Assembly: GCF_024170005.1 (NCBI RefSeq)
Contig: NZ_JALJXJ010000009.1
Span: 310,001-374,000, forward strand
Length of the DNA: 64,000 nt
Origin: Azospirillum lipoferum
GTDB taxonomy: Bacteria > Pseudomonadota > Alphaproteobacteria > Azospirillales > Azospirillaceae
Direction of reading: 5' to 3'
A model generated the notes under the pieces. It had not been told where the DNA came from, did not search any database, and saw only the letters and a list, made by a program, of their open reading frames with translations. Below are positions 26,954-35,313 of this stretch, piece by piece (within the stretch, counting starts at the first letter, position 1; each line of letters opens with the position of its first letter). A program made the position numbers and the translations under genes.

Positions 26954-28470
26954 GGCCCGGCCCCGGCCATTGCCTGGGCGATCAGGTCGCGCAGCGCCGT
27001 TCTGGTGGCGTCGTCCAGCGTCCCGGCGATCCGTGGCGGGCGGGTTGCTGCCAGACCGGCCAGCGCCGCCTGGAAGCGGGGGATCGCCTCCAGCGGCAGG
27101 CTGTCCAGCGTCCCGTCGGCGAGCGCCAGCAGCTGCGCCGCCTGGACCGCCAGCGGACGGGGCGACAGGTGGCGCTGGGCCAGCAGGGCCCGCATGCGCC
27201 GGCCATGCTCCACCGCCTTGCGCGTCCGTTCGTCGACCAACCCGCCGAAGCGGGTGAAGACCTCCAGCTCCAGGAACTGGGCATAGGCGAGACGCAGCGG
27301 CTCGGCCAATGTGCGCAGCACCGGCGGCTGCGCCTTGCCGCCGACGCGCGACACGCTGCGGCCGATGTCGACCGCCGGCTTCTGCCCCTCGTAGAACAGC
27401 TTGGCGTCCAGGCAGACCTGACCGTCGGTGATCGAGATCAGGTTGGTCGGGATGTAGGCCGACAGGTTGCCGCCCTGCGTCTCGGCGATCGGCAGCGCCG
27501 TCAGTGATCCGCCACCCCTGGCGGGGCTCAGCTTTGCCGCCCGTTCCAGCAGGCGGCTGTGCAGGTAGAAGACGTCGCCCGGAAAGGCCTCGCGTCCCGG
27601 CGGGCGGCGCAGCAGGAGCGACAATTGGCGGTGGACCGCCGCATGCTTGCTCAGATCGTCGACGATGACCAGGGCATGCCGGCCGCTGTCGCGGAAATGC
27701 TCGGCCATGGTGAAGCCGGCATAGGGGGCCAGCCATTGCAGGCCGGGAGCGGAATCGGCGGCGGCGATGACGAACAGGGTGCGCTCCGCCGCCCCGCCCT
27801 GACGCACCGCCTCGATCGCCGCGCGCACGCCGGACGCCTTCTGGCCGACGGCGACATAGACGCAGAACACGTCGCCGTCCGTCTGGTTGAGGATGGCATC
27901 CACCGCGATGGCGGTCTTGCCGGTGGCGCGGTCGCCGATCAGCAGTTCGCGCTGGCCGCGGCCGAGCGGGAACATGGCGTCGATGACGGCGGTGCCGGTC
28001 AGCAGCGGTTCGGACACCGCCGCCCGTTCGGCGATGGTCGGGGCGGGGCGTTCGACCGGCTCCCAGTCTTCGGCCTCCACCGGCGGCCCGTCATCCAGCG
28101 GGTTGCCGAGCGGATCGACCACCCGGCCCATCAGGTGATCGCCGACCGGCACCCGCAGGACCGTCCCGGTGCCGTGGACGGTGCCGCCGGCGGTGACCGT
28201 CGTGGAATCGCCGAGCAGGACGCAGCCGATCCGGTCGTCCAGATCCGTCGCCAGCCCGGCGACGCCGCCGGGGAACAGCAGCAGTTCGTCAACTCTAACG
28301 TCGGGCAGGCCGGAGACATGGGCGATGCCGTCGCCCACCGACTCCACCCGTCCCACCGATTCCAGCCGCGCGGCCATATCCAACCGATCCAGCCGGCGCA
28401 ACGTGCCCGGCATCCAGGCGTCGAGCGCGTCCTCAAGCGACGGCGTCGGCCGTGTTTCTAGCGGAGTCAT
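26950..28470 (-). CDS. atpA: N-ATPase alpha subunit
   Basis: The 506-residue alpha subunit forms the non-catalytic sites of the hexameric head. It has the nucleotide-binding loop GDRATGKTAIAVD near 170 (Ala replaces the usual Gln), ALVIVDDLSKHA as Walker B and the SxSRVGGKAQ motif near 355. The start overlaps the end of atpF by 38 bases; a later ATG at 28413 is a less likely start. Sequence and gene order mark the N-ATPase type, distinct from the housekeeping F-ATPase that must lie elsewhere. Confidence 0.92.
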   Translation of the reverse strand: MTPLETRPTPSLEDALDAWMPGTLRRLDRLDMAARLESVGRVESVGDGIAHVSGLPDVRVDELLLFPGGVAGLATDLDDRIGCVLLGDSTTVTAGGTVHGTGTVLRVPVGDHLMGRVVDPLGNPLDDGPPVEAEDWEPVERPAPTIAERAAVSEPLLTGTAVIDAMFPLGRGQRELLIGDRATGKTAIAVDAILNQTDGDVFCVYVAVGQKASGVRAAIEAVRQGGAAERTLFVIAAADSAPGLQWLAPYAGFTMAEHFRDSGRHALVIVDDLSKHAAVHRQLSLLLRRPPGREAFPGDVFYLHSRLLERAAKLSPARGGGSLTALPIAETQGGNLSAYIPTNLISITDGQVCLDAKLFYEGQKPAVDIGRSVSRVGGKAQPPVLRTLAEPLRLAYAQFLELEVFTRFGGLVDERTRKAVEHGRRMRALLAQRHLSPRPLAVQAAQLLALADGTLDSLPLEAIPRFQAALAGLAATRPPRIAGTLDDATRTALRDLIAQAMAGAGP

Positions 28471-29206
28471 GACGGGTCATCTCCTCCCTCGCCTCGGCCA
28501 GCGTCTGCTTCCAGCTGCGGCGGACGACGCTGTGGGCAAAATGCAGCTCCACCCCGGCGATCAGCGACGGGTCCTCGGCCGGCTCCAAGGCCACCGGACG
28601 GCCGAACGCCGCCGCCAGCCGTTCGCGCGTCCGGGCGGTGTCGCTTTCCCGCAGCGGGGCGGCCATGGCAAGCCGCACCGGCACCGGGTCGATCCCGTCA
28701 ACCAGGGCGTGGCGCTGGTCGCCGCTCAACGCCTCTACCGCCGCGCAGGCCTCGTCGAGCAGGGAGCGGGTCAGGGAGCCGGCCGGGGCGTCGCGCAGAA
28801 GCCGGGTCGCCAGCTGGGTGCCGAGATCGACGGCATGGCGCTGCAATGCCTCCAGCGCCTGCGCCCGCTCGTCGCTCAGCCGCTTGCGCGCCTCCTCCAG
28901 CGCATGGTCGGCCTCGACCCGTGCCTTCTCCAGCAGGACGTCGCGCTCGGTCTCCGCCTCGGCGCGGGCGGCGGCGATCAGGCGGTCGCGCTCGGCGGGC
29001 AGGGCGGTGCGCTGGTCCTCCAGGCTGCGGCGCGTGGCTTCGGCGGCCTGCCGCGCGGCCTCGGCCTCACTGCGGACACGCTCGGTGGTGGCCTGCCGCT
29101 CGGCGATCACCGCCAGGACCGGGCGGTAGAGGAAGCGGCGCAGCAGCCAGACCAGGATCAGGAAATTGATCGCCTGGAGCAGAAGCGTCCAACCGTCGAT
29201 GTGCAT
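28433..29206 (-). CDS. atpF: N-ATPase b subunit with delta-like C-terminus
   Basis: The 257-residue protein begins with one membrane helix (LLLQAINFLILVWLLRRFLY), followed by a long charged coiled coil (about 35-150) that forms the stator stalk. The C-terminal 90 residues, ending in EDPSLIAGVELHFAHSVV, resemble the C-terminal domain of the delta subunit. N-ATPase operons lack atpH, and this extension is thought to replace delta at the top of the head. It lies between atpE and atpA in the standard order. Confidence 0.9.
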   Translation of the reverse strand: MHIDGWTLLLQAINFLILVWLLRRFLYRPVLAVIAERQATTERVRSEAEAARQAAEATRRSLEDQRTALPAERDRLIAAARAEAETERDVLLEKARVEADHALEEARKRLSDERAQALEALQRHAVDLGTQLATRLLRDAPAGSLTRSLLDEACAAVEALSGDQRHALVDGIDPVPVRLAMAAPLRESDTARTRERLAAAFGRPVALEPAEDPSLIAGVELHFAHSVVRRSWKQTLAEAREEMTRHDSARNTADAVA

Positions 29207-29229
29207 GACGAACCTCGGGGTTGCGGCAC

Positions 29230-29469
29230 TCAGGCGAACGGGTTGGCGAACAGCAGAAGCAGCGCCACGACGAGGCAATAGATCGCCATCGTCTCGATCA
29301 TCGCCAGACCGACGAACAGGGTGCGCGACAGGGTATTGGCGGCTTCCGGCTGGCGGGCGATCGCCTCCATCGCGGCGGCGACGGCGCGGCCCTCGGCCAG
29401 CGCCGGGCCGATCGCGCCGACCGACACCGCCAGTGCCGCACCCAGGATGCTGATGGCATGGACGTCCAT
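29230..29469 (-). CDS. atpE: N-ATPase c subunit with two carboxylates
   Basis: The 79-residue hairpin forms the rotating ion-binding ring. The outer helix carries the essential Glu E59, followed by T60 (AMIETMAIY). The inner helix carries a second Glu, E26 (GPALAEGRAVA), where Na+ types such as Ilyobacter have Gln. The loop has the coupling motif ARQPEA. A two-carboxylate site is known from Fusobacterium (Na+) and from an N-type ring of Burkholderia (H+), so the ion cannot be read from the sequence alone. Confidence 0.93.
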   Translation of the reverse strand: MDVHAISILGAALAVSVGAIGPALAEGRAVAAAMEAIARQPEAANTLSRTLFVGLAMIETMAIYCLVVALLLLFANPFA

Positions 29470-29474
29470 GGTTG

Positions 29475-30149
29475 CTACCCCTTCTCGATGGTTCCAACAG
29501 CGCCGCCGATGAAGACCGCGGCGAGAATGGTGAAGATGTACGCCTGGACGAGGCCCAGCAGTGCCTCCAGCGCCATCAGCGGCACCGGCACGAACAGGCC
29601 GGCCAGCGACAGCACGATGGCGATGACGAACTCCCCGCTCATCACGTTGCCGAACAGGCGGATCGACAGCGAGAAGGCCCGCGTCAATTCCGACAGGATG
29701 TTCAGCGGCAGCAGCAGCGGGGTCGGATGGGCGAAGCCCTTCAGATAGGGCCACAGGCCGCGCCGGCGGATGCCCAGCGCTTGCGACGCCAGCACCACCA
29801 CCAGTGCCAGCGCCGCCGCCGTCTCCAGAAAGGCGGTCGGCGCCTTCAGGCCCGGTACCAGCCCCGACAGGTTGGCGACGGCCAGATAGAGGAACAGCGT
29901 GCCCAGCAGCGGCAGGAAGGGTGTGGCGTCGGTCTGCATCGTCTCGGCGATCTGCCGGCGCAGCGTCTCCACCACCAACTCCAGCACGGTCTGGACCGCA
30001 CCGGGCCGCTCCACCCGCAGGCGCCGGGCCGCCAGGGCGGACCCCAGCGTCATCGCCGCCATCAATCCCCAGGTGACGACGACCGGCAGGGTGACCGGGA
30101 CCGGACCCAGCAGAAAGACCACCGGCGTCGTCAGCGGGGACTCGGTCAT
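29475..30149 (-). CDS. atpB: N-ATPase a subunit
   Basis: The 224-residue membrane subunit provides the ion channels next to the c ring. The essential Arg lies in ELTRAFSLSIRLFGN, with the polar residues NVMSGE after it. About five or six membrane segments are visible. It overlaps the end of atpR by four bases and is followed five bases later by atpE. At 224 residues it is shorter than housekeeping a subunits, as is normal for N-ATPases. Confidence 0.92.
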   Translation of the reverse strand: MTESPLTTPVVFLLGPVPVTLPVVVTWGLMAAMTLGSALAARRLRVERPGAVQTVLELVVETLRRQIAETMQTDATPFLPLLGTLFLYLAVANLSGLVPGLKAPTAFLETAAALALVVVLASQALGIRRRGLWPYLKGFAHPTPLLLPLNILSELTRAFSLSIRLFGNVMSGEFVIAIVLSLAGLFVPVPLMALEALLGLVQAYIFTILAAVFIGGAVGTIEKG

Positions 30150-30433
30150 GGCGTCCCGTCCTGAGTCCGCCGTTCGCGCCTGACCACGAGACTGCGCGCC
30201 AGCTGGAAGCCGGCCAGCATCGCCAGCAGCGGTGCCGCTCCGCCCCAGACCGCGGCGATGGTGAAGCCGGCGGTGGCGCCGGTCAGCCGCATCAGGTAGA
30301 GCGGCATCGCCCGGCGCACCCCGCCCAGCACATAGAGCCGCGCCGTCGCCGCCAGCCCGCGGAAGAACAGGGTGCCGAGCGCCAATCCGGCCAGGGCCCC
30401 GGCGATGAGGGGGAGGAGAAAGAGGGTCGTCAT
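30146..30433 (-). CDS. atpR: N-ATPase accessory membrane protein AtpR
   Basis: The 95-residue protein has three hydrophobic segments (LFLLPLIAGALAGLALGTLF; GFTIAAVWGG; PLLAMLAGFQLARSL) and a basic C-terminal tail (RRERR). Small membrane proteins in this position are the AtpR component that is diagnostic of N-ATPase operons. Its exact role in ring assembly is not known. The ATG follows the atpQ stop by one base. Confidence 0.85.
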   Translation of the reverse strand: MTTLFLLPLIAGALAGLALGTLFFRGLAATARLYVLGGVRRAMPLYLMRLTGATAGFTIAAVWGGAAPLLAMLAGFQLARSLVVRRERRTQDGTP

Positions 30434-30434
30434 G

Positions 30435-30713
30435 TCAGCGTTCCTGTTCGATGCGGTTCCAGGCGAGCCATCCGCCGAGCACGACACCCCCGAACAGCAG
30501 CGCCGCCGTCCAGAAGATCCCGCCACCGGCCCGCTCGTCGAGCCAGCGCCCGGCGAACAGGCCGGCCAGGGTCGGCACGATCACCAGCCAGCCCAGGGCG
30601 CCAATCAGGGCGAGATTGCGGCCGATCGGCCGTTCGCCTTCGCGCTGCCACCGTTCCCGCCGCTCGCGGTGGCGTCGGACGCTGCGGGGAAGCGGATCCT
30701 TGTCGTCGGTCAT
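30435..30713 (-). CDS. atpQ: N-ATPase accessory protein AtpQ (AtpZ/AtpI-like)
   Basis: The 92-residue protein has a very charged N-terminal third (RSVRRHRERRERWQREGE) followed by two membrane helices. The second (GIFWTAALLFGGVVLGGWLAW) is close in pattern to AtpI/AtpZ proteins that help build the c ring. It starts inside the stop of atpC (ATGA). Together with atpR it distinguishes this operon from a housekeeping one. Confidence 0.85.
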   Translation of the reverse strand: MTDDKDPLPRSVRRHRERRERWQREGERPIGRNLALIGALGWLVIVPTLAGLFAGRWLDERAGGGIFWTAALLFGGVVLGGWLAWNRIEQER

Positions 30714-31168
30714 GGCCTGTCCTCCCCTCCGTCGGGCGTGGGTGCGAAAGGACCGGGCGAGCGGCGATCCGGGCGCAGATAGGTCAGGATGTGGCGGAGT
30801 GCCGCCAGATGCATGCGGCGGGCGCCGCTACGGGCCTCCCCCTCCTCCTCCATGTTGCGGCGGAAGCGGGCCAGCACGTCGCGTTCCAGCGCGTGCAGAT
30901 CGCCGCCGGTCACCGCCTCGCGCGTCGCCACCGCGATCTGCGCGCCATCGCGGATGGTCAGCACGCCGCCGCGCACGGCGCAATGCCCCTCGCAACCGTC
31001 GGCGGTTCGCCAGCTGATGACGGAAATTGCCAGCGCCGTCAGCAGATCGGCATGGCCGGGCCAGATGCCGAAGGCGCCGCTGGTGTCCTCCGCCCGCAGA
31101 TGGCGGATGCCGGTGAGCTTCGCGGCGACGGTGGTCGGAGTGGTGATGATGAGGGAGAGGTCGCTCAT
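30710..31168 (-). CDS. atpC: N-ATPase epsilon subunit
   Basis: The 152-residue protein has the epsilon beta-sandwich in its first 90 residues: LIITTPTT at the start, GAFGIWPGHADLLTAL and AVRGGVLTI. A helical C-terminal part follows, extended by a Pro-rich tail. It links the gamma shaft to the c ring and may restrain ATP hydrolysis. Its ATG overlaps the stop of atpD. Its place directly after atpD, at the front of the operon, is typical for N-ATPases. Confidence 0.9.
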   Translation of the reverse strand: MSDLSLIITTPTTVAAKLTGIRHLRAEDTSGAFGIWPGHADLLTALAISVISWRTADGCEGHCAVRGGVLTIRDGAQIAVATREAVTGGDLHALERDVLARFRRNMEEEGEARSGARRMHLAALRHILTYLRPDRRSPGPFAPTPDGGEDRP

Positions 31169-32622
31169 GCTTCCCTCCCGGCGCGGTCGCGCTCGCGGAT
31201 CTGGTCCAGGGTGCCGGTCATGAAGAAGGCGCTTTCGGTCCAGTCGTCGCAGTCCCCGTCCAGGATGGCGCGGCAGCCCTTCAGCGTCTCCGCCAGCGGC
31301 ACGCTGACGCCGCCCTGGCCGGTGAAGGCCTCCGTCACCAGGAAGGGCTGGGTCAGGAAACGTTGCAGGCGGCGGGCGCGGCGCACGGCCAGCCGGTCGG
31401 CGGCGCTCAGCTCCTCCATGCCCAGCAGCGCGATGACGTCCTGGAGTTCACGGTAATGGGCGATGGTTTTGCGCACCTCCTCCGCCAGCCGGTAATGCGC
31501 CTCCCCCACCACCAGCGGGTCGAGCAGGCTGGAGGTGGAGGCCAGCGGGTCGACCGCCGGATACAAGCCCTCTGCCGCCATGGCGCGCGACAGCACGATG
31601 GAGCTGTCGAGATGGCTGAACAACTCCGCCACCGCCGGGTCGGTGAAGTCATCGGCCGGGACATAGACAGCCTGGATCGCCGTCACCACCGCGCCGAGGG
31701 TGGAGGCCACGCGCTCCTCCAACTCGGCGATCTCACTGGCGAGCGTGGGCTGGTAGCCGACACGGGACGGCAGGCGGCCCAGCAGCCCCGACACCTCGGC
31801 ACCGGCCTGGACGAAGCGGAAGACATTGTCCATCAGCAGAAGCACGTCCAGCATTTCCTCGTCGCGGAAATGCTCGGCGATGGTGAGTGCTGTCAGGCCG
31901 ACGCGCCAGCGGGCGCCCGGCGGCTCGTTCATCTGGCCGAAGACGAGCGCGGTGCGGTCGAGCACGCCGGAGCGCTTCATCTCTTCCCACAGCTCCTGCC
32001 CCTCGCGGGAGCGTTCGCCGATGCCGGCGAAGACGGAGATGCCGGTGTGGCGCTCCACCATCTTGCGGATCAGTTCCATCACCAGAACGGTCTTACCGAC
32101 CCCGGCACCGCCGAACATCGCCGCCTTGCCGCCGCGAGCCAGCGGGGCCAGCAGGTCGATCACCTTGATACCGGTCTCCATCAGGTCGCGGCGCGGGCTG
32201 CGGCGGGCGAGCGGTGGCGGGGCGCGGTGGATCGGTGCCCGCGGCGTGTCGGGCGGCAGTTCCGGCCCGTCGTCGCGCGCCAGACCCATGACGTCAAGCA
32301 GCCGGCCCAGCACCGCCTCGCCCACCGGTGCGGTCAGCGGGCCGCCGGTTGGACGGGCCGGCGTGCCGCGCCGCAGGCCGGAGGTTCCCTGCAACGCGAT
32401 GGCGCGGGCAGTGCGGGCGTCGAGATGGCTCTGCACCTCCGCCACCAGCCGCTCCGGGCCATCCCACAGGATCTCTACGGCGTCGAACAGCGGCGGCAGG
32501 GCCGCTTCGGGAAAGCGGAGGTCGATGACGGAGCCGCGGACGGCGACCACCTGCCCGTCGACAATTTCAGCCGGGCCGAAAGAAGTGGAGGATGGAAGGG
32601 GGTTGGGCGATGGCGCGGACAT
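31165..32622 (-). CDS. atpD: N-ATPase beta (catalytic) subunit
   Basis: The 485-residue catalytic subunit opens the operon. The P-loop is GGAGVGKTVLVMEL, followed by GIGERSREGQELWEEM and the Walker B strand VLLLMDNVFRF (Met replaces the usual Ile). The ATG at 32622 has TGGAG seven bases upstream; upstream in-frame codons lack a ribosome site and similarity. The gap before it (to 32850) holds one GC hairpin and presumably the operon promoter. Confidence 0.93.
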   Translation of the reverse strand: MSAPSPNPLPSSTSFGPAEIVDGQVVAVRGSVIDLRFPEAALPPLFDAVEILWDGPERLVAEVQSHLDARTARAIALQGTSGLRRGTPARPTGGPLTAPVGEAVLGRLLDVMGLARDDGPELPPDTPRAPIHRAPPPLARRSPRRDLMETGIKVIDLLAPLARGGKAAMFGGAGVGKTVLVMELIRKMVERHTGISVFAGIGERSREGQELWEEMKRSGVLDRTALVFGQMNEPPGARWRVGLTALTIAEHFRDEEMLDVLLLMDNVFRFVQAGAEVSGLLGRLPSRVGYQPTLASEIAELEERVASTLGAVVTAIQAVYVPADDFTDPAVAELFSHLDSSIVLSRAMAAEGLYPAVDPLASTSSLLDPLVVGEAHYRLAEEVRKTIAHYRELQDVIALLGMEELSAADRLAVRRARRLQRFLTQPFLVTEAFTGQGGVSVPLAETLKGCRAILDGDCDDWTESAFFMTGTLDQIRERDRAGREA

Positions 32623-32696
32623 GCTCACTCCAGCCGGCTGGGAACCGTGCAGGGCGGTGGCACTCGCCGCATCGCCGGGACAGGAAGCTCCACCCG

Positions 32697-32723
32697 CCCC
32701 TCCCCCGGCGGGCGGGGGAGGGG
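32697..32723. terminator. GC hairpin between the methyltransferase and atpD
   Basis: CCCCTCCCCC (32697-32706) pairs perfectly with GGGGGAGGGG (32714-32723) over a 7-base loop. It lies 130 bases after the end of the isoprenylcysteine-methyltransferase-like gene and 75 bases before atpD. It probably separates the two minus-strand units, although no T-run follows. Confidence 0.5.
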
Positions 32724-32850
32724 GCGCCCGCATCCTTCCCGGATGTCTCCGATGAAGGCGGCGCTGTCGGGATGGAGGGCAACGCGTCAACCAGTTCGAC
32801 CACCGGATCCGACGATAGACCCGATCCGCCGGTCGCTGCATTGCGTCAAA

Positions 32851-33426
32851 TCAAACCCTGTCCCCACGAATTGTCTTGACCTTAGCGGGGGACGGCCCCC
32901 GCCGCCGGCCGAGCACCCGGTCCTCCGCCCGGATGCGCGCGGCGAGCATCGCTGCGTTGAGGATGGAGAAGACGATGGCGTAGCCGACCATGCCGAAGGC
33001 GAGCGGAAGAGCGGCGATCTCCACTGCGACCGCCAGATAATTGGGATGGTCGGTGAAGCGGTAGGGGCCGGTGCGGACCAACGGCGCTCCGTCAAGCACG
33101 ATGATCCGGGTGGTCCAGCGTCGTCCCAGCGTCACCTGCACCCACAGGCGGAGCGCCTGCATGGCGAGCAGGACCGCCAGCCAGACCGGCTCGACCGGCC
33201 CCGGTCCCGGATTCCACGGGGAACCTTTCAAGACGGCGTCCCAGAGACCCGCCAGCCAGCCGACATGCAGCAGCACCATCCACGGGTAATGGCCGCGCCC
33301 ATATTCCCGCGCGCCTTGGGCCAGTAGTGCCGCACGGTTATGCCGGTCGATGAGCAGTTCGCTCAGGCGCTGCGCCGTCACCAGCAGCATGATGACGATC
33401 GGCGCGGTCATGGCCGGAGCCGTCAT
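32851..33426 (-). CDS. isoprenylcysteine carboxyl methyltransferase-family protein
   Basis: The 191-residue membrane protein has about four hydrophobic segments. Its C-terminal ICMT signature contains GPYRFTDHPNYLAV and ends in a RAEDRVLG-like tail, the SAM-binding part. Homologues paired with type III polyketide synthases (SrsB in Streptomyces, BpsB/YpbQ in Bacillus) methylate alkylresorcinols or alkylpyrones. It overlaps the stop of the polyketide synthase (ATGA), so it should modify that enzyme's lipid product. Protein methylation is a less likely role here. Confidence 0.88.
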   Translation of the reverse strand: MTAPAMTAPIVIMLLVTAQRLSELLIDRHNRAALLAQGAREYGRGHYPWMVLLHVGWLAGLWDAVLKGSPWNPGPGPVEPVWLAVLLAMQALRLWVQVTLGRRWTTRIIVLDGAPLVRTGPYRFTDHPNYLAVAVEIAALPLAFGMVGYAIVFSILNAAMLAARIRAEDRVLGRRRGPSPAKVKTIRGDRV

Positions 33427-34484
33427 CGCGGCCCCCGCCGCACCGTGATCAGGTTGGCGGCAAAGCCGGGGCCAAGCGCCAGGAGCGCCGCGCGGTCCGG
33501 CAATCCCGCCCGGCGCGCCCGGTCCAGCACGAACAGCACCGTGGGGGCGGACATGTTGCCGTGATCGGCCAGCACCGCCCGTTCATGGTCGAGGCTGCCG
33601 GTCTCCAGCCGCAGCACCTCCTCCAGCGCCGCCAGCACGCGGGTGCCGCCGGGATGGCAGATGAAGCGGCCGATCCGCTCCTCCTCCACGCCGCATTGGG
33701 TGAGCAGCCGGCCAAGGGCGGGGCGGAGACGGGTTTGCAGGAATTGCGGCAGTGTCGCCGACAGGACGATGCCGAAGCCAGCATCATCGATGCGCCAGCC
33801 CATGATGTCCTCCGATCGCGGGAACAGATGCTGGCCGGCGCCGTCGATGACGGCGAAGGCGCGCTCGTCCATACCGCCGCGCAGCACGCAGGCGGCGGCA
33901 CCATCGCCGAAGAGGGCGGTCGCCACCAGATTGGCGCGGCTGCCGTCATCCTGCCGGAAGGCGAGGCTGCACAGCTCCATGGTCACGAACAGCACGGTAC
34001 GGTCAGGTGCCGTCGCCGCCAGCCGCGAGGAGGTTGCCAGCCCCGCCACGCCGCCGGCGCAGCCGAGCCCGAACAGCGGCAGCCGCTCGATGTCCGGCCG
34101 GAAGCCCATGGCTTCGGCCAGCTGCGCTTCCAGGCTCGGCACCGCGAAGCCGGAGGAGGAGGAGACGACCACGCAATCGACCTCCGTGGGATCGACGCCG
34201 GCATCCGCCAGAGCCGCGGTCGCCGCCTGGACGAACAGAGCCTTGGCCGCCTGCCGGTAGGCGCCCATGCGGTCGCTCCAGCCATGGGGGGCGACGTACC
34301 AGTCCGCCGGCCGGGCACAGTGCCGCCGGGCAATGCCGGTGTTGGCGAAGACCCGTCCGAATTGGGGAAAGCCGGCAAGCCGCTCGCCGAAGATGCGGAT
34401 GGTGAGGAGGGCGGCCTCCTCCTGGGACAGGACATGGGGCGGCAGGCCAAGGCCCAAGCCAAGCAAAGCCACGGGTGGGAACAA
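33423..34484 (-). CDS. type III polyketide synthase (chalcone/stilbene synthase-like)
   Basis: The 353-residue homodimeric synthase extends an acyl-CoA starter with malonyl-CoA. The catalytic triad is visible: Cys in LFGLGCAGGVAGL, His in FICHPGGTRVL and Asn in DHGNMSAPTVLFVL. The start is a TTG with GGAG seven bases upstream; a GTG twelve bases later is possible. With the coupled methyltransferase it likely makes alkylpyrone or alkylresorcinol lipids, as in Azotobacter cysts and Bacillus. No fatty acid synthase genes are adjacent, so the starter would come from primary metabolism. Confidence 0.9.
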   Translation of the reverse strand: MFPPVALLGLGLGLPPHVLSQEEAALLTIRIFGERLAGFPQFGRVFANTGIARRHCARPADWYVAPHGWSDRMGAYRQAAKALFVQAATAALADAGVDPTEVDCVVVSSSSGFAVPSLEAQLAEAMGFRPDIERLPLFGLGCAGGVAGLATSSRLAATAPDRTVLFVTMELCSLAFRQDDGSRANLVATALFGDGAAACVLRGGMDERAFAVIDGAGQHLFPRSEDIMGWRIDDAGFGIVLSATLPQFLQTRLRPALGRLLTQCGVEEERIGRFICHPGGTRVLAALEEVLRLETGSLDHERAVLADHGNMSAPTVLFVLDRARRAGLPDRAALLALGPGFAANLITVRRGPR

Positions 34485-34689
34485 GGGGCGGCTCCATTCG
34501 GGACATCACGGCCGCAAGCGGGATGCTGGCGGCGCGGCGGGTGGGGAACACGCCGGGGCGGTCCTCTATTCGGTGCCGCGACGGGGCCGAAAAAATCGAT
34601 CTGCGACCGAATAGCCGCCGGGGGTGGGGTGTTGTCCGCCAGCGCCGCGATATGGCCGAACCGTCACCCATCGAAATCCAGGAGAAGTC

Positions 34690-35238
34690 ATGATGAGCAC
34701 TCGTTCCAAGGCCGGAAGCAGCGTCCTTGCCGGTCTGCTGTGCGCCGCCGTTCTCGGCACCGGCCTGCTGGCCCCCGTCTCCGCCCGCGCCATGGGTGAC
34801 GACACGACCCCGACCTGCAAGCCGGGGGAGGTCTACGACAAGAAGACCAAGCAGTGTGTCAAGCAGAGCGGCGCCAACCTCACTGACGACAACATCGCTG
34901 ACTACGCCTATTCGTTGGCGAAGGCGGAGCGCTATCAGGAGGCGCTCGACATCCTCGCGACGGCGCGCAACCAGGACAGCCCGGTCGTGCTGAATTACCG
35001 CGGCTACGCCACCCGCAAGCTGGGCCGCGTCGACGAGGGCATCGGCTATTACCTGAAGTCGGTGGCGGCCGATCCGTCCTACGCCAAGGTCCGGGAATAT
35101 CTCGGGGAAGCCTACATGCTCAAGGGGCGTTCCGATCTGGCGCGGGAGCAACTGGCGGCGATCCGCTCGATCTGCGGCACCGGGTGCGAGGAGTACCGCG
35201 ACCTGGAAGAGGCCATCACCGCGCCGGCCAGGGGCTGA
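34690..35238 (+). CDS. exported tetratricopeptide-repeat protein
   Basis: The 182-residue precursor begins with a clear signal peptide (SSVLAGLLCAAVLGTGLLAP, cleavage near SARA). A short Cys-containing segment (CKPGEVYDKKTKQCVK) follows, then two to three TPR units (ADYAYSLAKAERYQEALDIL; YRGYATRKLGRVDEGIGYYL). It ends in a Cys pair (ICGTGC). It is probably periplasmic and mediates protein contacts. It lies just before the ECF sigma gene in the same direction, which suggests a shared envelope-stress role, but nothing in the sequence proves it. Confidence 0.8.
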   Translation: MMSTRSKAGSSVLAGLLCAAVLGTGLLAPVSARAMGDDTTPTCKPGEVYDKKTKQCVKQSGANLTDDNIADYAYSLAKAERYQEALDILATARNQDSPVVLNYRGYATRKLGRVDEGIGYYLKSVAADPSYAKVREYLGEAYMLKGRSDLAREQLAAIRSICGTGCEEYRDLEEAITAPARG

Positions 35239-35313
35239 CGGGTATCGGCGGGTGTGCTTCCCACCGCATGCGGGAGGCGCTCCCGCCGCTTTGTTCGGTC
35301 ACCGGAAAGGCGG

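Noticed and set aside
26114..32622. Missing atpH (delta) as a sign of a decayed ATP synthase operon
   Set aside because: N-ATPase operons normally lack atpH, and the AtpF C-terminus carries a delta-like segment. All nine standard genes are present.
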